Source: Symbiodinium natans
Taxonomy: Eukaryota; Sar; Dinophyceae; Suessiales; Symbiodiniaceae
NCBI GenBank assembly: GCA_905221605.1
Contig: CAJNDS010002216.1
Coordinates: 1-15,000, forward strand
Length of the DNA: 15,000 bases
Direction of reading: 5' to 3'
In this document: positions 1 to 6,810 of the stretch, in pieces
How the letters are laid out: every line of letters starts with the position of its first letter
Position numbering within the stretch: position 1 is the first letter of the stretch
The notes under the pieces: generated by a model
The model's database searches: none
Seen by the model: the letters and a program-made list of their open reading frames with translations, nothing else
Told to the model about the DNA's origin: nothing
Translations under genes and position numbers: made by a program

Positions 1-90
1 GTGTAACTCCCTTGATACCCCAAAGCTTCGACTATTACCCTCAAAGAGGGTTTTGTAGACTGGTGTTGGGCGTGCTGAGGGGGCTTTGGA

Positions 91-352
91 CCCCTCAACC
101 CTAAACCTCAAACCCGAAACCTAAACCCTAGAACCCATGGACGGAGTTTAGGATTCAGGGCTCTTTAGACTGATTTACCTCCGGCCCCGGATTCCGCAGC
201 TTCATCCAATGCCAGAAAAACCCTCAGCCCTAAATCGTAAACCCTAAACATCCCTAAACCCTAGAAGCCCTCATCGCTAAACCCTAAACTCTAAACCCTA
301 AACCCTAAACCCTAAACCCTAAACCCTAAACATCCCTGAACCCTAACCCCAA
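91..352 (-). repeat. Interstitial telomere-like blocks, C-rich (CCCTAAA) orientation
   Basis: Degenerate CCCTAAA copies run from 91 to 136 and again from about 221 to 352. The cleanest stretch is 274-330, with about seven consecutive exact or near-exact heptamers. Variants such as CATCCCTAAAC and CTCTAAACC show decay. Strand is given as minus because the G-rich strand (TTTAGGG) reads on minus. Between the two blocks lies about 85 bp of non-repetitive sequence with no recognisable content. Confidence 0.9.
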
Positions 353-444
353 GTCCCCACCACAGGGATTTGGGTGCTGGACCATGGCAGTGGCCAGTTT
401 GAGCATGTCTGGCCTCAAGTATGAAATCCAGAAGAGGATTCGGG
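353..444. other. Unique island with exon-like composition between telomeric blocks
   Basis: After an AG at 364-365 the island reads openly in more than one + frame. One frame runs from an ATG at 384 (context GACCATGG) through MAVASLSMSGLKYEIQKRIR and then into TTTAGGG repeat sequence, stopping at 462. A second frame gives WVLDHGSGQFEHVWPQ followed by GTATGA, a plausible splice donor. Both look protein-like, so the frame cannot be chosen. It could be a small exon, a gene relic or chance. I recognise no family. Confidence 0.2.
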
Positions 445-580
445 GTTTAGGGTTTAGGGTTTAGGGTTTAGCGGTTTAGGGGGTTTAGGGGGTTTAGGGG
501 TTTATGGTTGGGATTAGGGTTTAGATGTTTGTGGGGTTTAGGGGGTTCGGGTTCAAGGGTTTAGGGTTTTGGGTTTAGGG
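445..580 (+). repeat. Interstitial telomere-like block, G-rich (TTTAGGG) orientation
   Basis: It starts with four clean TTTAGGG copies and decays into GCGGTTTAGGGG, GGTTTATGG and GGTTCGGG variants. It faces the C-rich block upstream, so 353-444 is a unique island bracketed by CCCTAAA on its left and TTTAGGG on its right. That arrangement is repeated several times downstream. Confidence 0.9.
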
Positions 581-861
581 GCTCAGGAGGGTTTAGAATT
601 TACACATTTTATCGCATCAGGTGTGGCTAAAAAAACACTCATGGGCTCGGAGGTGTACGTAAGAGATCTTGACATTTTGGGGTGTAGTGGGTAAGGTCTA
701 GGTAGAGTTTATGTCGGACTCATGGTTCTGGGTTAAGTGTTAAGTATTCTACATGGCAGGCAACGCAAGCCGCAAGCCCTGAACGGCTTAAGGCTTAGGG
801 TGACATGGAATCGTCTGAAGCTCACAACCCTCAGTCGTCTCGCAAGAAACTCTGGGGCCCA
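581..861. other. Intervening sequence without recognisable gene
   Basis: This 280-bp stretch separates a G-rich telomeric block from the next C-rich one. It holds a few stray telomere-like words (for example GGGTTTAG near 590). I see no ORF of note, RNA gene or other repeat in it. Confidence 0.5.
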
Positions 862-925
862 AACCTGAACCTAAACCCTAAACCCTAAGCCCAAATTAAA
901 CCCTAAACCCTAAACCCTAAACCCC
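862..925 (-). repeat. Interstitial telomere-like block, C-rich
   Basis: CCCTAAA copies with one interruption (AAGCCCAAATTAAA). The last four heptamers, 899-925, are exact. It pairs in orientation with the G-rich block at 1043 and brackets a ~115-bp GC-rich island. Confidence 0.88.
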
Positions 926-1042
926 ATACCACAACCAAGTCCAGGTTTCGAGGCTTCTTCAGGCCCCCTCGGGATCCCTGAACATGGGCTTCTCAGGCCC
1001 CTGCGCTTCCGCACGGATGAACTGTGTGCACCTAGTGTGGTA

Positions 1043-1111
1043 TAGGGTTTAGGGTTTAGGGTTTAGGGGGGGGGGGGGTTAGGGTTTAGGATTTGGGGTT
1101 TGGGGTTTAGG
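1043..1111 (+). repeat. Interstitial telomere-like block, G-rich, with 13-G run
   Basis: Three TTTAGGG copies lead into an uninterrupted run of 13 G (1066-1078), followed by decayed TTTAGGG and TTTGGGG copies. The G run looks like slippage expansion of the GGG of one heptamer. The tract has obvious G-quadruplex potential on the + strand. Confidence 0.88.
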
Positions 1112-1112
1112 C

Positions 1113-1200
1113 GCCAATGTAGTTCCTTTTTGGGTTAGATGTGGGGATTCTTGCGTGCTGCCCCGGGCGGGGTGCTGTGCCGCACAAGAGTCTTTGGGTA
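1113..1200 (+). repeat. Dispersed repeat, copy 1 (partner at 2874-2942)
   Basis: The stretch beginning CAATGTAGTTCCTTTT and continuing through GGGGATTCT, a CCCCGGGCGGGG core and CTTTGGGTA is an imperfect copy of 2874-2942 in the same orientation. There it reads CAACGTAGTTCCTTTT, GGGGGATTCT, CCCCACGCGGGG and CTCTGGGTA. Indels separate the copies. Both lie next to telomere-like blocks. Nature unknown. Confidence 0.6.
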
Positions 1201-1341
1201 CAGAGCGTTGAGGGTTTAAGGTGAGGGTTTTGGGGGTCTTTAGAGGGTTTCGGGGGTCTTTAGGGTTCTTAGGTCTGAGGTTGTGCGAGCAGTGAGGTTG
1301 TGGGAGTTTTGCGCCACATGTGGCCCCTGTGCTCTCAAAGT

Positions 1342-1454
1342 CCTAAACCCGAAACCCTAAACCCTAAACCCGAAACTGGACCCTCCATGTTCCCAAACAA
1401 TGGCCTTTTGGTCCCTCAAATGGGTTTAGGGTTCAGGGTTTAGGGTTTAGGGCT
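1342..1454. repeat. Paired C-rich then G-rich telomere-like blocks
   Basis: The C-rich block is 1342-1376, with CCCTAAA and CCCGAAA variants. The G-rich block is 1422-1454 (TTTAGGG and TTCAGGG). They flank an island of about 45 bp. The two blocks are reverse complements in type and could form a foldback stem. Confidence 0.85.
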
Positions 1455-1729
1455 GATATTCCGAATCAAGTTTCAGGGGTGTAGGGTCTTTGCCCCTTAT
1501 AGGCTCAATATACCTGAACATAAACCCCCAAAGCTCACGATCATTGCCTACTTCCCTTAGAAGCAAAAGAAAGAAACATGTTTGTAGCTTACATCTTCGC
1601 TTCTACAGAAACAAAAACCCAAATAATCGTCCCCCCATACCCCAAACCATAACACCATAACCCTAAATCGCAACGGGGAACGTCAGCTTAACAACTTACA
1701 GGCCCGCAGCCCTTGAGCGCACAATAGAA
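1455..1729. other. Intervening sequence without recognisable gene
   Basis: Mixed sequence between a G-rich and a C-rich block. Around 1640-1672 there are a few scattered CCCTAAA-like words (CCATAACCCTAAATCG). Nothing else is recognisable. Confidence 0.45.
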
Positions 1730-1852
1730 GCTAAACCCGAAACCCTGGAACCCCGAAAAACCTCAACCCCAGAAGCCTGAAAACCCTAAACCCCAAAGCC
1801 CGAGGGCCACATGGCATGGTTCGAAAGGGGTTTAGGGTTTAGGGTTTAGGGC
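1730..1852. repeat. Paired C-rich then G-rich telomere-like blocks
   Basis: 1730-1797 is a heavily decayed C-rich block with CCCGAAA, CCCTGGAA and CCCTAAACCCC variants. 1828-1852 is a clean short TTTAGGG block. They bracket only about 30 bp. This is the tightest of the C-then-G pairs. Confidence 0.82.
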
Positions 1853-1966
1853 TTAATGTCGGTCTGAGGGTTACAAGTTGCAAGCGTTTCGGATCTTAAT
1901 CTTAGCTCTTTGGGGCTTTAACTTGAGAGCTCTAAGGCTTCCGCTTTTGGGGGTTCAGGCTTTTGA

Positions 1967-2025
1967 CCCCATAAACCCTAAACCTCAAACCCTAAACCCC
2001 TAAAAGCCCGAAACCTTAAACACTG
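1967..2025 (-). repeat. Interstitial telomere-like block, C-rich
   Basis: CCCTAAA, CCTCAAACCC and CCTTAAACA variants. It lies 5' of a ~120-bp GC-rich island that ends at the G-rich block starting at 2146. Confidence 0.82.
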
Positions 2026-2079
2026 GATCCGAAGGATCCAACGCGGGCGCTTGGCGCCTAGGGAGCTGAGCACCCCCAC

Positions 2080-2126
2080 CACTGGAGCAGCTTGCACTTC
2101 GCGGCAGCCAGGAACTGAGCCTCCTT
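2080..2126 (-). other. Possible small internal exon, minus strand
   Basis: Reading the minus strand from 2126 down to 2080, the segment follows an acceptor-like TCAG (2130-2127), is open in a frame giving KEAQFLAAAKCKLLQ, and is followed by GTGGGG at 2079, a possible splice donor. The peptide looks like an amphipathic helix. The same DNA also reads openly on the + strand (LALRGSQELSLLLSFATTW across 2091-2147), so strand is uncertain. No family recognised, and no start or stop of a whole gene is visible. Confidence 0.2.
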
Positions 2127-2145
2127 CTGAGTTTTGCGACAACTT

Positions 2146-2195
2146 GGGGTTTAGGGTTTAGGGTTTAGGGGTTCAGGGGATTCGGGTTTAGGGGC
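2146..2195 (+). repeat. Interstitial telomere-like block, G-rich
   Basis: Three exact TTTAGGG copies, then GGGTTCAGGGG and GGGTTTAGGGG variants. It closes the island 2026-2145. Confidence 0.85.
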
Positions 2196-2401
2196 TCCAT
2201 GGCCACCTCGCACCCCAAAATCACAGTCTATGATCGGATTCCTTCTTGAAGAACGAGAAGATACGCTGCTCAGAAACCGGAAAGAGTGCTGAAACAGCGC
2301 CCTTTCTTCTTGCATGGGCATGCATATGATATACAGAGGAACGTGAAAGCCTCTGGTCCTAGAAACAGGCAGAAACCCTAAACCAATAGCATCAACGCCA
2401 G

Positions 2402-2438
2402 TTTCATGTCAGGCCGCCTGCGGTTCGAAGCACCCTGC
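2402..2438 (+). other. Possible 37-bp exon directly abutting a telomeric block
   Basis: An AG at 2400-2401 precedes the segment. It reads FMSGRLRFEAPC in one frame and is followed at 2439 by GTTTAGGG, so the first GT of the telomeric block would be the donor. A short CCCTAAACC word lies about 30 bp upstream. This is suggestive only; a 37-bp open stretch is easily found by chance. Confidence 0.17.
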
Positions 2439-2482
2439 GTTTAGGGTTTAGGGTTTAGGGTGTAGTACTGTAGGGTTTAGGG
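2439..2482 (+). repeat. Interstitial telomere-like block, G-rich
   Basis: Three TTTAGGG copies, then a decayed middle (TGTAGTACTGTAGGG) and one more TTTAGGG. Confidence 0.85.
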
Positions 2483-2718
2483 CCTATGTGGTTCTGCTGC
2501 TGCAGCTTGACAGATCCGCACGACCTGGCTGCCTTGCCCGGACGTAAACATGTGCCGCCGTGTCCACTCTCCATCCGCTACAAGTCCACTAGCCCAAGAA
2601 CCAGTCCTCTCAACCATGGGCCCAATTTTGGCTCCACAAATTTGATGCCCGTATGCCGAATTCAGAGGACCACTTGACTTGATGAAGCCTAGACGAACTG
2701 AGCGCCGCCCCTTACCCT
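2483..2718. other. GC-rich island, exon-like, no recognisable gene
   Basis: The + strand is open from an ATG at 2486 to a stop after 2674 (63 codons), including LTDPHDLAALPG after a CTGCTGCAG that could be a splice acceptor. Immediately after that peptide comes GTAAAC. The minus strand is also open in places. The composition resembles coding sequence rather than the surrounding repeats. No domain or family is recognised, so I do not call a gene. Confidence 0.25.
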
Positions 2719-2775
2719 AGGGTTTAGGGTTTAGGGTTTAGGGTTTAGGGTTTAGGGTTTAGGGTTAGTTAGGGT
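2719..2775 (+). repeat. Interstitial telomere array, G-rich, seven clean copies
   Basis: Seven consecutive exact TTTAGGG heptamers end in a GGGTTAGTTAGGG junction. It is the longest clean G-rich run in the first 4 kb. Confidence 0.92.
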
Positions 2776-2804
2776 TGCTGGAAAGAGCTATTGTTAAGTT
2801 CGTG

Positions 2805-2870
2805 CACCCTGAACCTGGACCCTAGACCTTCAAGCGCTAAACCCCCAGCCCTTAACCCTATACCTAAAGG
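2805..2870 (-). repeat. Degenerate C-rich telomere-like sequence
   Basis: CCCTGAACC, CCCTAGACC, GCTAAACCCCC and CCCTATACC are decayed CCCTAAA words. Here the order is G-rich block first, then C-rich, the reverse of the usual pairing upstream. Confidence 0.6.
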
Positions 2871-2873
2871 CTC

Positions 2874-2942
2874 CAACGTAGTTCCTTTTGACATAGATTT
2901 GGGGGATTCTAGTATACCACCCCACGCGGGGGGCCTCTGGGT
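2874..2942 (+). repeat. Dispersed repeat, copy 2 (partner at 1113-1200)
   Basis: Same-orientation imperfect copy of the repeat at 1113. The shared words are the GTAGTTCCTTTT start, the GGGGATTCT middle and a CCCC...GGGG core. Confidence 0.6.
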
Positions 2943-3004
2943 AGACCCTCAGGCCCAAACCGTAAAACTCCCAAAACCCTAGACTTGGCTGCACTCAGGA
3001 GGGT

Positions 3005-3027
3005 AGCTAAAAATTAAACTTTTAGCT
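3005..3027. other. Short hairpin: AGCTAAAA stem, 7-nt loop
   Basis: AGCTAAAA (3005-3012) and TTTTAGCT (3020-3027) form an exact 8-bp inverted repeat around ATTAAAC. No gene lies beside it to give it a terminator or regulatory meaning. Confidence 0.5.
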
Positions 3028-3097
3028 GCCTTTGTAAGAAACCCAATTAACCCAAAAAGGGTAAGGATCTAAAGTTACAGTAAACTACCACAAAATA

Positions 3098-3160
3098 GAG
3101 TCCTCCGTCTCGTCCGGCGACGTGCTCGCCAACACCTTGAGGCGCCATGTGGTGCTCGGG
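3098..3160. other. Exon-like GC-rich segment with possible GTGAGT donor
   Basis: The + strand reads VSSGDVLANTLRRHVVLG in frame and ends exactly at a GGG|GTGAGT junction (3160/3161), a good spliceosomal donor. An AG lies just upstream in CAAAATAGAG. The minus strand also reads openly (WRLKVLASTSPDETEDS), so orientation is ambiguous. The flanks are AT-rich on the left and telomere-like on the right. Gene fragment or relic is inference. Confidence 0.25.
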
Positions 3161-3223
3161 GTGAGTTTTGGGATTCCCTTCTCAACTCCCCTGTGCTGCG
3201 CGAAAAGGCCTCAGGCCCCACAA

Positions 3224-3365
3224 TCTAAACTAAATCCCAAGCCCCAAATCCCTAAACCCTGAACCTCAAACCCCTAAACCCAGTCCCTATATGTAAATAT
3301 GTAAACGCAAAATCCCCAGATCCCTCAGCCCCAAATCCTTAAACCTCAGAATCCCCAAACCCCTC
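3224..3365 (-). repeat. Degenerate C-rich telomere-like sequence
   Basis: Repeated CCCTAAACCC, CCCAAATCCCTAAA and CCTTAAACCTCA words, more decayed than the upstream blocks. Confidence 0.7.
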
Positions 3366-3637
3366 TCGCCTGCCATCCCGGCGGGTACCCGCCCACCGTG
3401 ATGTGCGTCTGTGTGCCTGAGGGATTCGCAGGCCCTGGTCTTCATTGCTTGGAACTGCCGTTAGGTTTTTTAGGCCTTTGGGGGTTTGGTTTAGAGCATG
3501 GGGAGTTTAGTCAGTTAGAGGCATTTGGGGTCCACAGCACCAAGCGCACGGCTCAAGAATTTAGCAGAAGAGGGTGCGGATGACGAGCAGAGGGGTGCAC
3601 AACTCTCGGATTGTCGGGCTTTGGGCTTAGTAGGGGT
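3366..3637 (+). other. Open + strand island, no recognisable gene
   Basis: A frame is open from ATG 3398 to a stop after 3580. Its middle (about 3440-3520) is made of decayed TTTAGGG-like words that encode Gly/Leu/Phe-rich sequence, so that part is not real protein. The tail, after a CAG near 3510, reads LEAFGVHSTKRTAQEFSRR and then GGGTGCGG. That tail is the only exon-like part. No family recognised. Confidence 0.2.
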
Positions 3638-3722
3638 TTCTATAGGGCTTCAGACAGCTGAGAAGGAACACCGAACCTAGTCGGCTCCTTCAGGGTCTCA
3701 GGTGTTTGGGAGGCTCCGGGAT

Positions 3723-3791
3723 CAGGGTTTAGGGTTTCGGGTTTGGGGTGTCCCTTGATGATCCCGGGTTTGGGGTGTCCCTTGATGATCC
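3723..3791 (+). repeat. Telomere-like words followed by a 27-bp tandem duplication
   Basis: After CAGGGTTTAGGG, a 27-bp unit starting CGGGTTTGGGGTGTCCCTTG occurs twice without mismatch (3738-3764 and 3765-3791). Being a multiple of three, it appears on the minus strand as a duplicated nonapeptide GIIKGHPKP. Confidence 0.9.
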
Positions 3792-3800
3792 CTATGTCAC

Positions 3801-3908
3801 CTTCCGCGAGCTCCCTGATGTCTGAGTCGTAATAGCTTCTTGCGGATGCATCGCGCCGGCGACCAGAGCTGGCCGGAATGAAAGCCTCCTCTGCATCTCC
3901 AGAACCAT
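3801..3908 (-). CDS. Possible exon fragment, minus strand, unknown product
   Basis: On the minus strand this stretch is open and reads GSGDAEEAFIPASSG and then RDASARSYYDSDIRELAE: mixed, hydrophilic, unlike the repeat-derived peptides elsewhere. It ends at GCGGAAG|GTGACA (3801/3800), a plausible splice donor. Its upstream edge is unclear: no ATG begins the frame, and a T/G-rich tract lies just 5'. Beyond the donor the frame runs into the 27-bp duplication. I recognise no domain. It may be an internal exon, a pseudogene piece or chance. It is one of the two most convincing protein-like stretches in the window. Confidence 0.3.
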
Positions 3909-4080
3909 TGAACAACAAAAACCGTAAAGTCTAAGCCCCTGCCTTCAACCCCCGAAACGTTAAACCTGAAGTAAGCCTCAACAAGACACAACAGCCTAGA
4001 TAAGTGGAAATGTGCTTCGAAAGTCAACACAGACCCAACATACATTTGGACCAACCAAAATCCAGAACCATTCGCTGTTG

Positions 4081-4500
4081 AGCTCATAGCAGACCGAAGA
4101 AGCCCTCAAACTCCAAATATTGGTCGAATACCCGAAAAAAAAACAAAGCCGCGGCGTAGAAAAACAATGCTTTCAACTCAAAACCTCTCAAAAAGCAAGC
4201 CATGGTGTAGAGAATCATGTTTTTTCAGCTCAAAACATACCCCCAAAATCACTTTGAAGCAGCCGAACTGCTTGTTGGACGTGCAAAACACAGACCGAAC
4301 TACTGGCTTTTAGCTCAAAACAGACAGAAGAAGCCCTCAAACTAAATATCAGCCTTATAAAACTTTAAGCTCAAAACTTAACAAAACGAACGGTGCAGAA
4401 AACCATGTTGTTCCAGCTCCAAACATACAAAACAATCGGCCCGGAATTCTCTTCTTTTGCTCGTTTTCACGTGCAAAACACAGACCAAACTCTCCAGAAC
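4081..4500. repeat. Diverged tandem duplication, ~190-230 bp units
   Basis: AGCTCATAGCAGACCGAAG (4081) recurs as AGCTCAAAACAGACAGAAG (4312), both followed by AAGCCCTCAAACT. CATGTTTTTTCAGCTCAAAAC (about 4217) matches CATGTTGTTCCAGCTCCAAAC (4404). GTGCAAAACACAGACC occurs at 4281 and 4471. The first unit is about 40 bp longer because it carries its own partial internal copy (ACTCAAAAC at 4176 and GCTCAAAAC at 4228). The block is A/C-rich on the + strand and not telomeric. No gene seen. Confidence 0.75.
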
Positions 4501-4518
4501 CTCAGACTTGACCCTCAC

Positions 4519-4599
4519 TCGGTTTAGGGTTTAGGGTTTAGGGTGTAGGGTTTAGGGTTTCGGGTTTCGGGTTTAGGGTTTAGGGTTTAGGGTTGAGGG
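4519..4599 (+). repeat. Interstitial telomere array, G-rich
   Basis: About eleven TTTAGGG heptamers with single-base variants TGTAGGG and TTTCGGG in the middle and TTGAGGG at the end. Confidence 0.93.
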
Positions 4600-4701
4600 T
4601 CCCGAACGCAGCAAAAGCCCCCAATCATTCCGGAACTCCGAAACTCTGAGTGCCCGACCGGCGTCTCGCATATCCCTGGAGTGAAGAGAGCCTGGCAATG
4701 T

Positions 4702-4870
4702 TCAGGGTTTAGGGTTTAGGGTTAGGGTTTAGGGTTTAGGGTTTAGGGTTTAGGGTTTAGGGTTTAGGGTTTAGGGTTTAGGGTTTAGGGTTTAGGGTTT
4801 AGGGTTTAGGGTTTAGGGTTTAGGGTTAGGGGTAAGGGTTAGGGTTTTAGGGTTTAGGTTAGGTTTAGGG
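4702..4870 (+). repeat. Long interstitial telomere array, G-rich
   Basis: The longest G-rich telomeric run in the window: about 20 TTTAGGG copies, nearly all exact between 4722 and 4826. It starts TTCAGGG and includes TTAGGG hexamers. It ends in a ragged zone of TTAGGGG, TAAGGG, TTTTAGGG and TTTAGG. The ragged end on one side only suggests decay or an old junction there. It cannot be a terminal telomere, since unique sequence follows on both sides. Confidence 0.95.
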
Positions 4871-5519
4871 TCCCCTTTCGGTACTAACTATAGTTAAGGG
4901 ACTCATACCCCAAGTTAGGATCCTTGTAACCCAATTCAGGATCCACATAACTCTACTCCCCCCTTAATTTCAGGCCCTCCTTGCGGACTAAAGGGTTTAT
5001 GATCCATATAAAATTGCTCCCGATCTAGTTTCGTTTCCCACTATTGCGGAAACTGACAACTTAATTCCCCCTGTAGAAATACGGTTTCCCGGAATTATGC
5101 AAAGCTCATGGGATAACCGGGGGCAAAAAGGAAAAGGTTGATTGATCAGCAGGCCTAGAGCTCTTAGGCCCAAAAGCTTCAAGGCTGGTCTAAATTTTTC
5201 GCTTCAGATTCCTAAAAGTTTCCGGAGCCGAGTTTTATGTAGACTCCTCTGAGAGTTGCGTACGAAACAAGGCCCCCAAGCAATTTTCCAAGGGAGTAGC
5301 CGGCGAGCTGCCCTCGTGCACTTTGGTACATTGTTAGGGTGGTCCGGATTTATCCGCATCCGCATTCTTCCGGGCACAACCTCTCAAACCCTCAACCACT
5401 CAACCCATCAACCCATGTCATGTCATTGGGGGCGTTCAAAACTGCGAATTGTTTGGGGGGGGGGGTGGAGTTTATGAATAACAAACCAGGGTTTATCACA
5501 GTGCTCCTGGGCTGGAGAC
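4871..5519. other. Mostly unique sequence, no supported gene
   Basis: Contains a 12-bp palindrome TAACTATAGTTA at 4885-4896 and an 11-G run at 5455-5465. It also contains short open frames on both strands (minus 4997-5182, plus 5256-5477) that I do not recognise and would not call genes. Confidence 0.5.
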
Positions 5520-5580
5520 CTTCCGTCACCGTCCACTTCGCCAGCTCGTCCGACAATGTAGAGAAGTAGTTCGCCGTTGC
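5520..5580 (-). CDS. Possible 61-bp internal exon, minus strand, unknown product
   Basis: On the minus strand an acceptor-like CCACCGGCAG (5590-5581) is followed by a 61-bp open segment reading ANYFSTLSDELAKWTVTEG and then GTCTCC at 5519 after GGAAG, a possible donor. The peptide has ordinary protein composition and G/C-biased third positions, unlike the flanking degenerate telomeric sequence. The frame continues open on both sides (5392-5622), so the boundaries are inference. No family recognised. With the stretch at 3801-3908 it could belong to one minus-strand gene or gene relic, but I cannot show continuity. Confidence 0.28.
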
Positions 5581-5603
5581 CTGCCGGTGGCAGAGGATGC
5601 TCA

Positions 5604-5920
5604 AGAAACCCATAAACGCCATAAACCTTGTAAACCCTTAAACGCCTTAAAAGCCTATGAACCCTGTAAACCTACACACACCAGATGTAAACCCTAAAAG
5701 ACCTATGGAGCCTGTAAACCCTACAAACCCTGAAACTTCATCCAGCCACCCTCAAGACAACAGCCTCAAACCCGAATCAACCGCCTGAATCCCCCCAAAC
5801 CCTAAACCCTAAATCCCTATATCCCTGTATCCCTAAACCCTTTATCCCTGAATCCCTAAACCCTAATTGCCTAAATCCTATAATTCCCTAAATTCCTGCA
5901 AATCCCTATAGCCCTAAGTG
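5604..5920 (-). repeat. Degenerate C-rich telomere-like sequence
   Basis: 5604-5740 carries words such as GTAAACCCTTAAACGCC and CCTGTAAACCCTACAAACCC. 5790-5920 carries CCCTAAACCCTAAATCCC, ATCCCTGTATCCCTAAACCC and similar. The prevailing word shifts from CCCTAAA to AAATCCCTA, a decayed or alternative variant also seen at 13480-13540. Confidence 0.8.
5908..5917 (+). repeat. Left copy of 10-bp direct repeat ATAGCCCTAA
   Basis: An identical word lies at 13470-13479. Each copy sits 7 bp outside the 27-bp inverted repeats. It could be a target-site duplication of 9-11 bp, the length typical of Mutator-like elements. The flank is rich in CCCTAA words, so chance is a serious alternative. Confidence 0.35.
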
Positions 5921-5924
5921 GCAT

Positions 5925-5951
5925 GGACCTTTAGGGTCTATTTGGCACGCC
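5925..5951 (+). repeat. Left arm of 27-bp perfect inverted repeat
   Basis: Starts GGACCTTTAGGGTCTATTTG and ends GCACGCC. Its exact reverse complement is 13436-13462. Sequence inside and outside the arms does not match, so the similarity ends sharply. Confidence 0.9.
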
Positions 5952-5982
5952 CCTTTGTTTACTATTTACAAAACTTCTTGAA

Positions 5983-6083
5983 AGTAGTGGTAGTAGTAGT
6001 AGTAGTAGTAGTAGGAGTAGTAGGAGTAGTAGTAGTAGTAGGAGTAGTAGTAGTAGTAGTAGCAGTAGTAGTAGTAGCAGTAA
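5983..6083 (+). repeat. (AGT)n trinucleotide microsatellite
   Basis: About 33 AGT triplets with scattered GGAGT and AGCAGT interruptions. In one frame it gives a poly-Val pseudo-ORF, which is not a gene. Confidence 0.97.
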
Positions 6084-6125
6084 ATGTAGATCCAGCCGGC
6101 CAACAGCCAGACTTAGGCAAGCACC

Positions 6126-6810
6126 CTCGCTTCGTGTTTCCTGTGACTTGGTAGGGTCAGAGGTTTGTCGTATGTCCCCTCCCTTCGTCCCTTCGTGTTG
6201 TAAGGGTTTTGTAAGGGCTTTGGAGGTTTGTGTGCTTCCCCTTTCTCGTTCTTATAGGTTTTGGGGGAGCATCAAAATGATTATCATATATGATGTGTTT
6301 CCGTGCTCGTATTATGAGGGCTAGTGCCTGCCCTAGAGGTTTGTCGTCTGTCCCCCCGCTTCGTGTTCCTGTGATTTGGTAGGGGGCTAAAGGTTTGTCG
6401 TGTGTCCCCTCCCTTCGTCCCTTCGTGTTGTAAGGGTTTTGGGAGGGTCCTGGAGGTTTGTCGTATGTCCCCTTTGTTCGTGCTTGTAGGGTCTGGGGAG
6501 TGTGTAGATGATAATCACATATCATGTGCTTCCGTGCTCGTATTATGAGGGGCTAGTGATTGGCCTGGAGGTTTGTCAGATGACGCCCCCACTTCGTGAT
6601 CCTGTGATTTGGTAGGGGCCTAAAGGTTTGTAGTGTGTCGCCTCCCTTCACTCCTTCCTATTGTAAGGGTTCTGTGAGGGCCCTGGAGGTTTGTCGTATG
6701 TCCCCTTTCTTCTTGCTTGTAGGGTTTGGGGAGCATCTAGATGATAGAGGTTTGTCGTATGTCGTCTCCCTTCGTCCCTTCGTGTTGTAAGGGTTTTGTG
6801 AGGGCCCTGA
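6126..6810 (-). repeat. Three-module satellite, inverted segment
   Basis: Copies of the satellite described at 6811-11179, but reading on the minus strand: the + strand shows AGAGGTTTGTCGTATGTCCC with the module linkers in reverse order. One copy near 6721-6750 has lost most of its long module, where GCATCTAGATGAT joins directly to AGAGGTTTGTCG. The orientation switch falls at about 6810, in GGGCCCTGAAGGGC. Confidence 0.93.

Noticed and set aside
4997-5182. 61-codon minus frame in unique sequence
   Set aside because: No recognisable family, no splice or start context of note, and 61 codons is within chance expectation. Left as unannotated unique sequence.
5918-6154. 78-codon frame with a long poly-Val segment
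   Set aside because: The Val run is the (AGT)n microsatellite read in one frame, and the start lies in the inverted-repeat arm.
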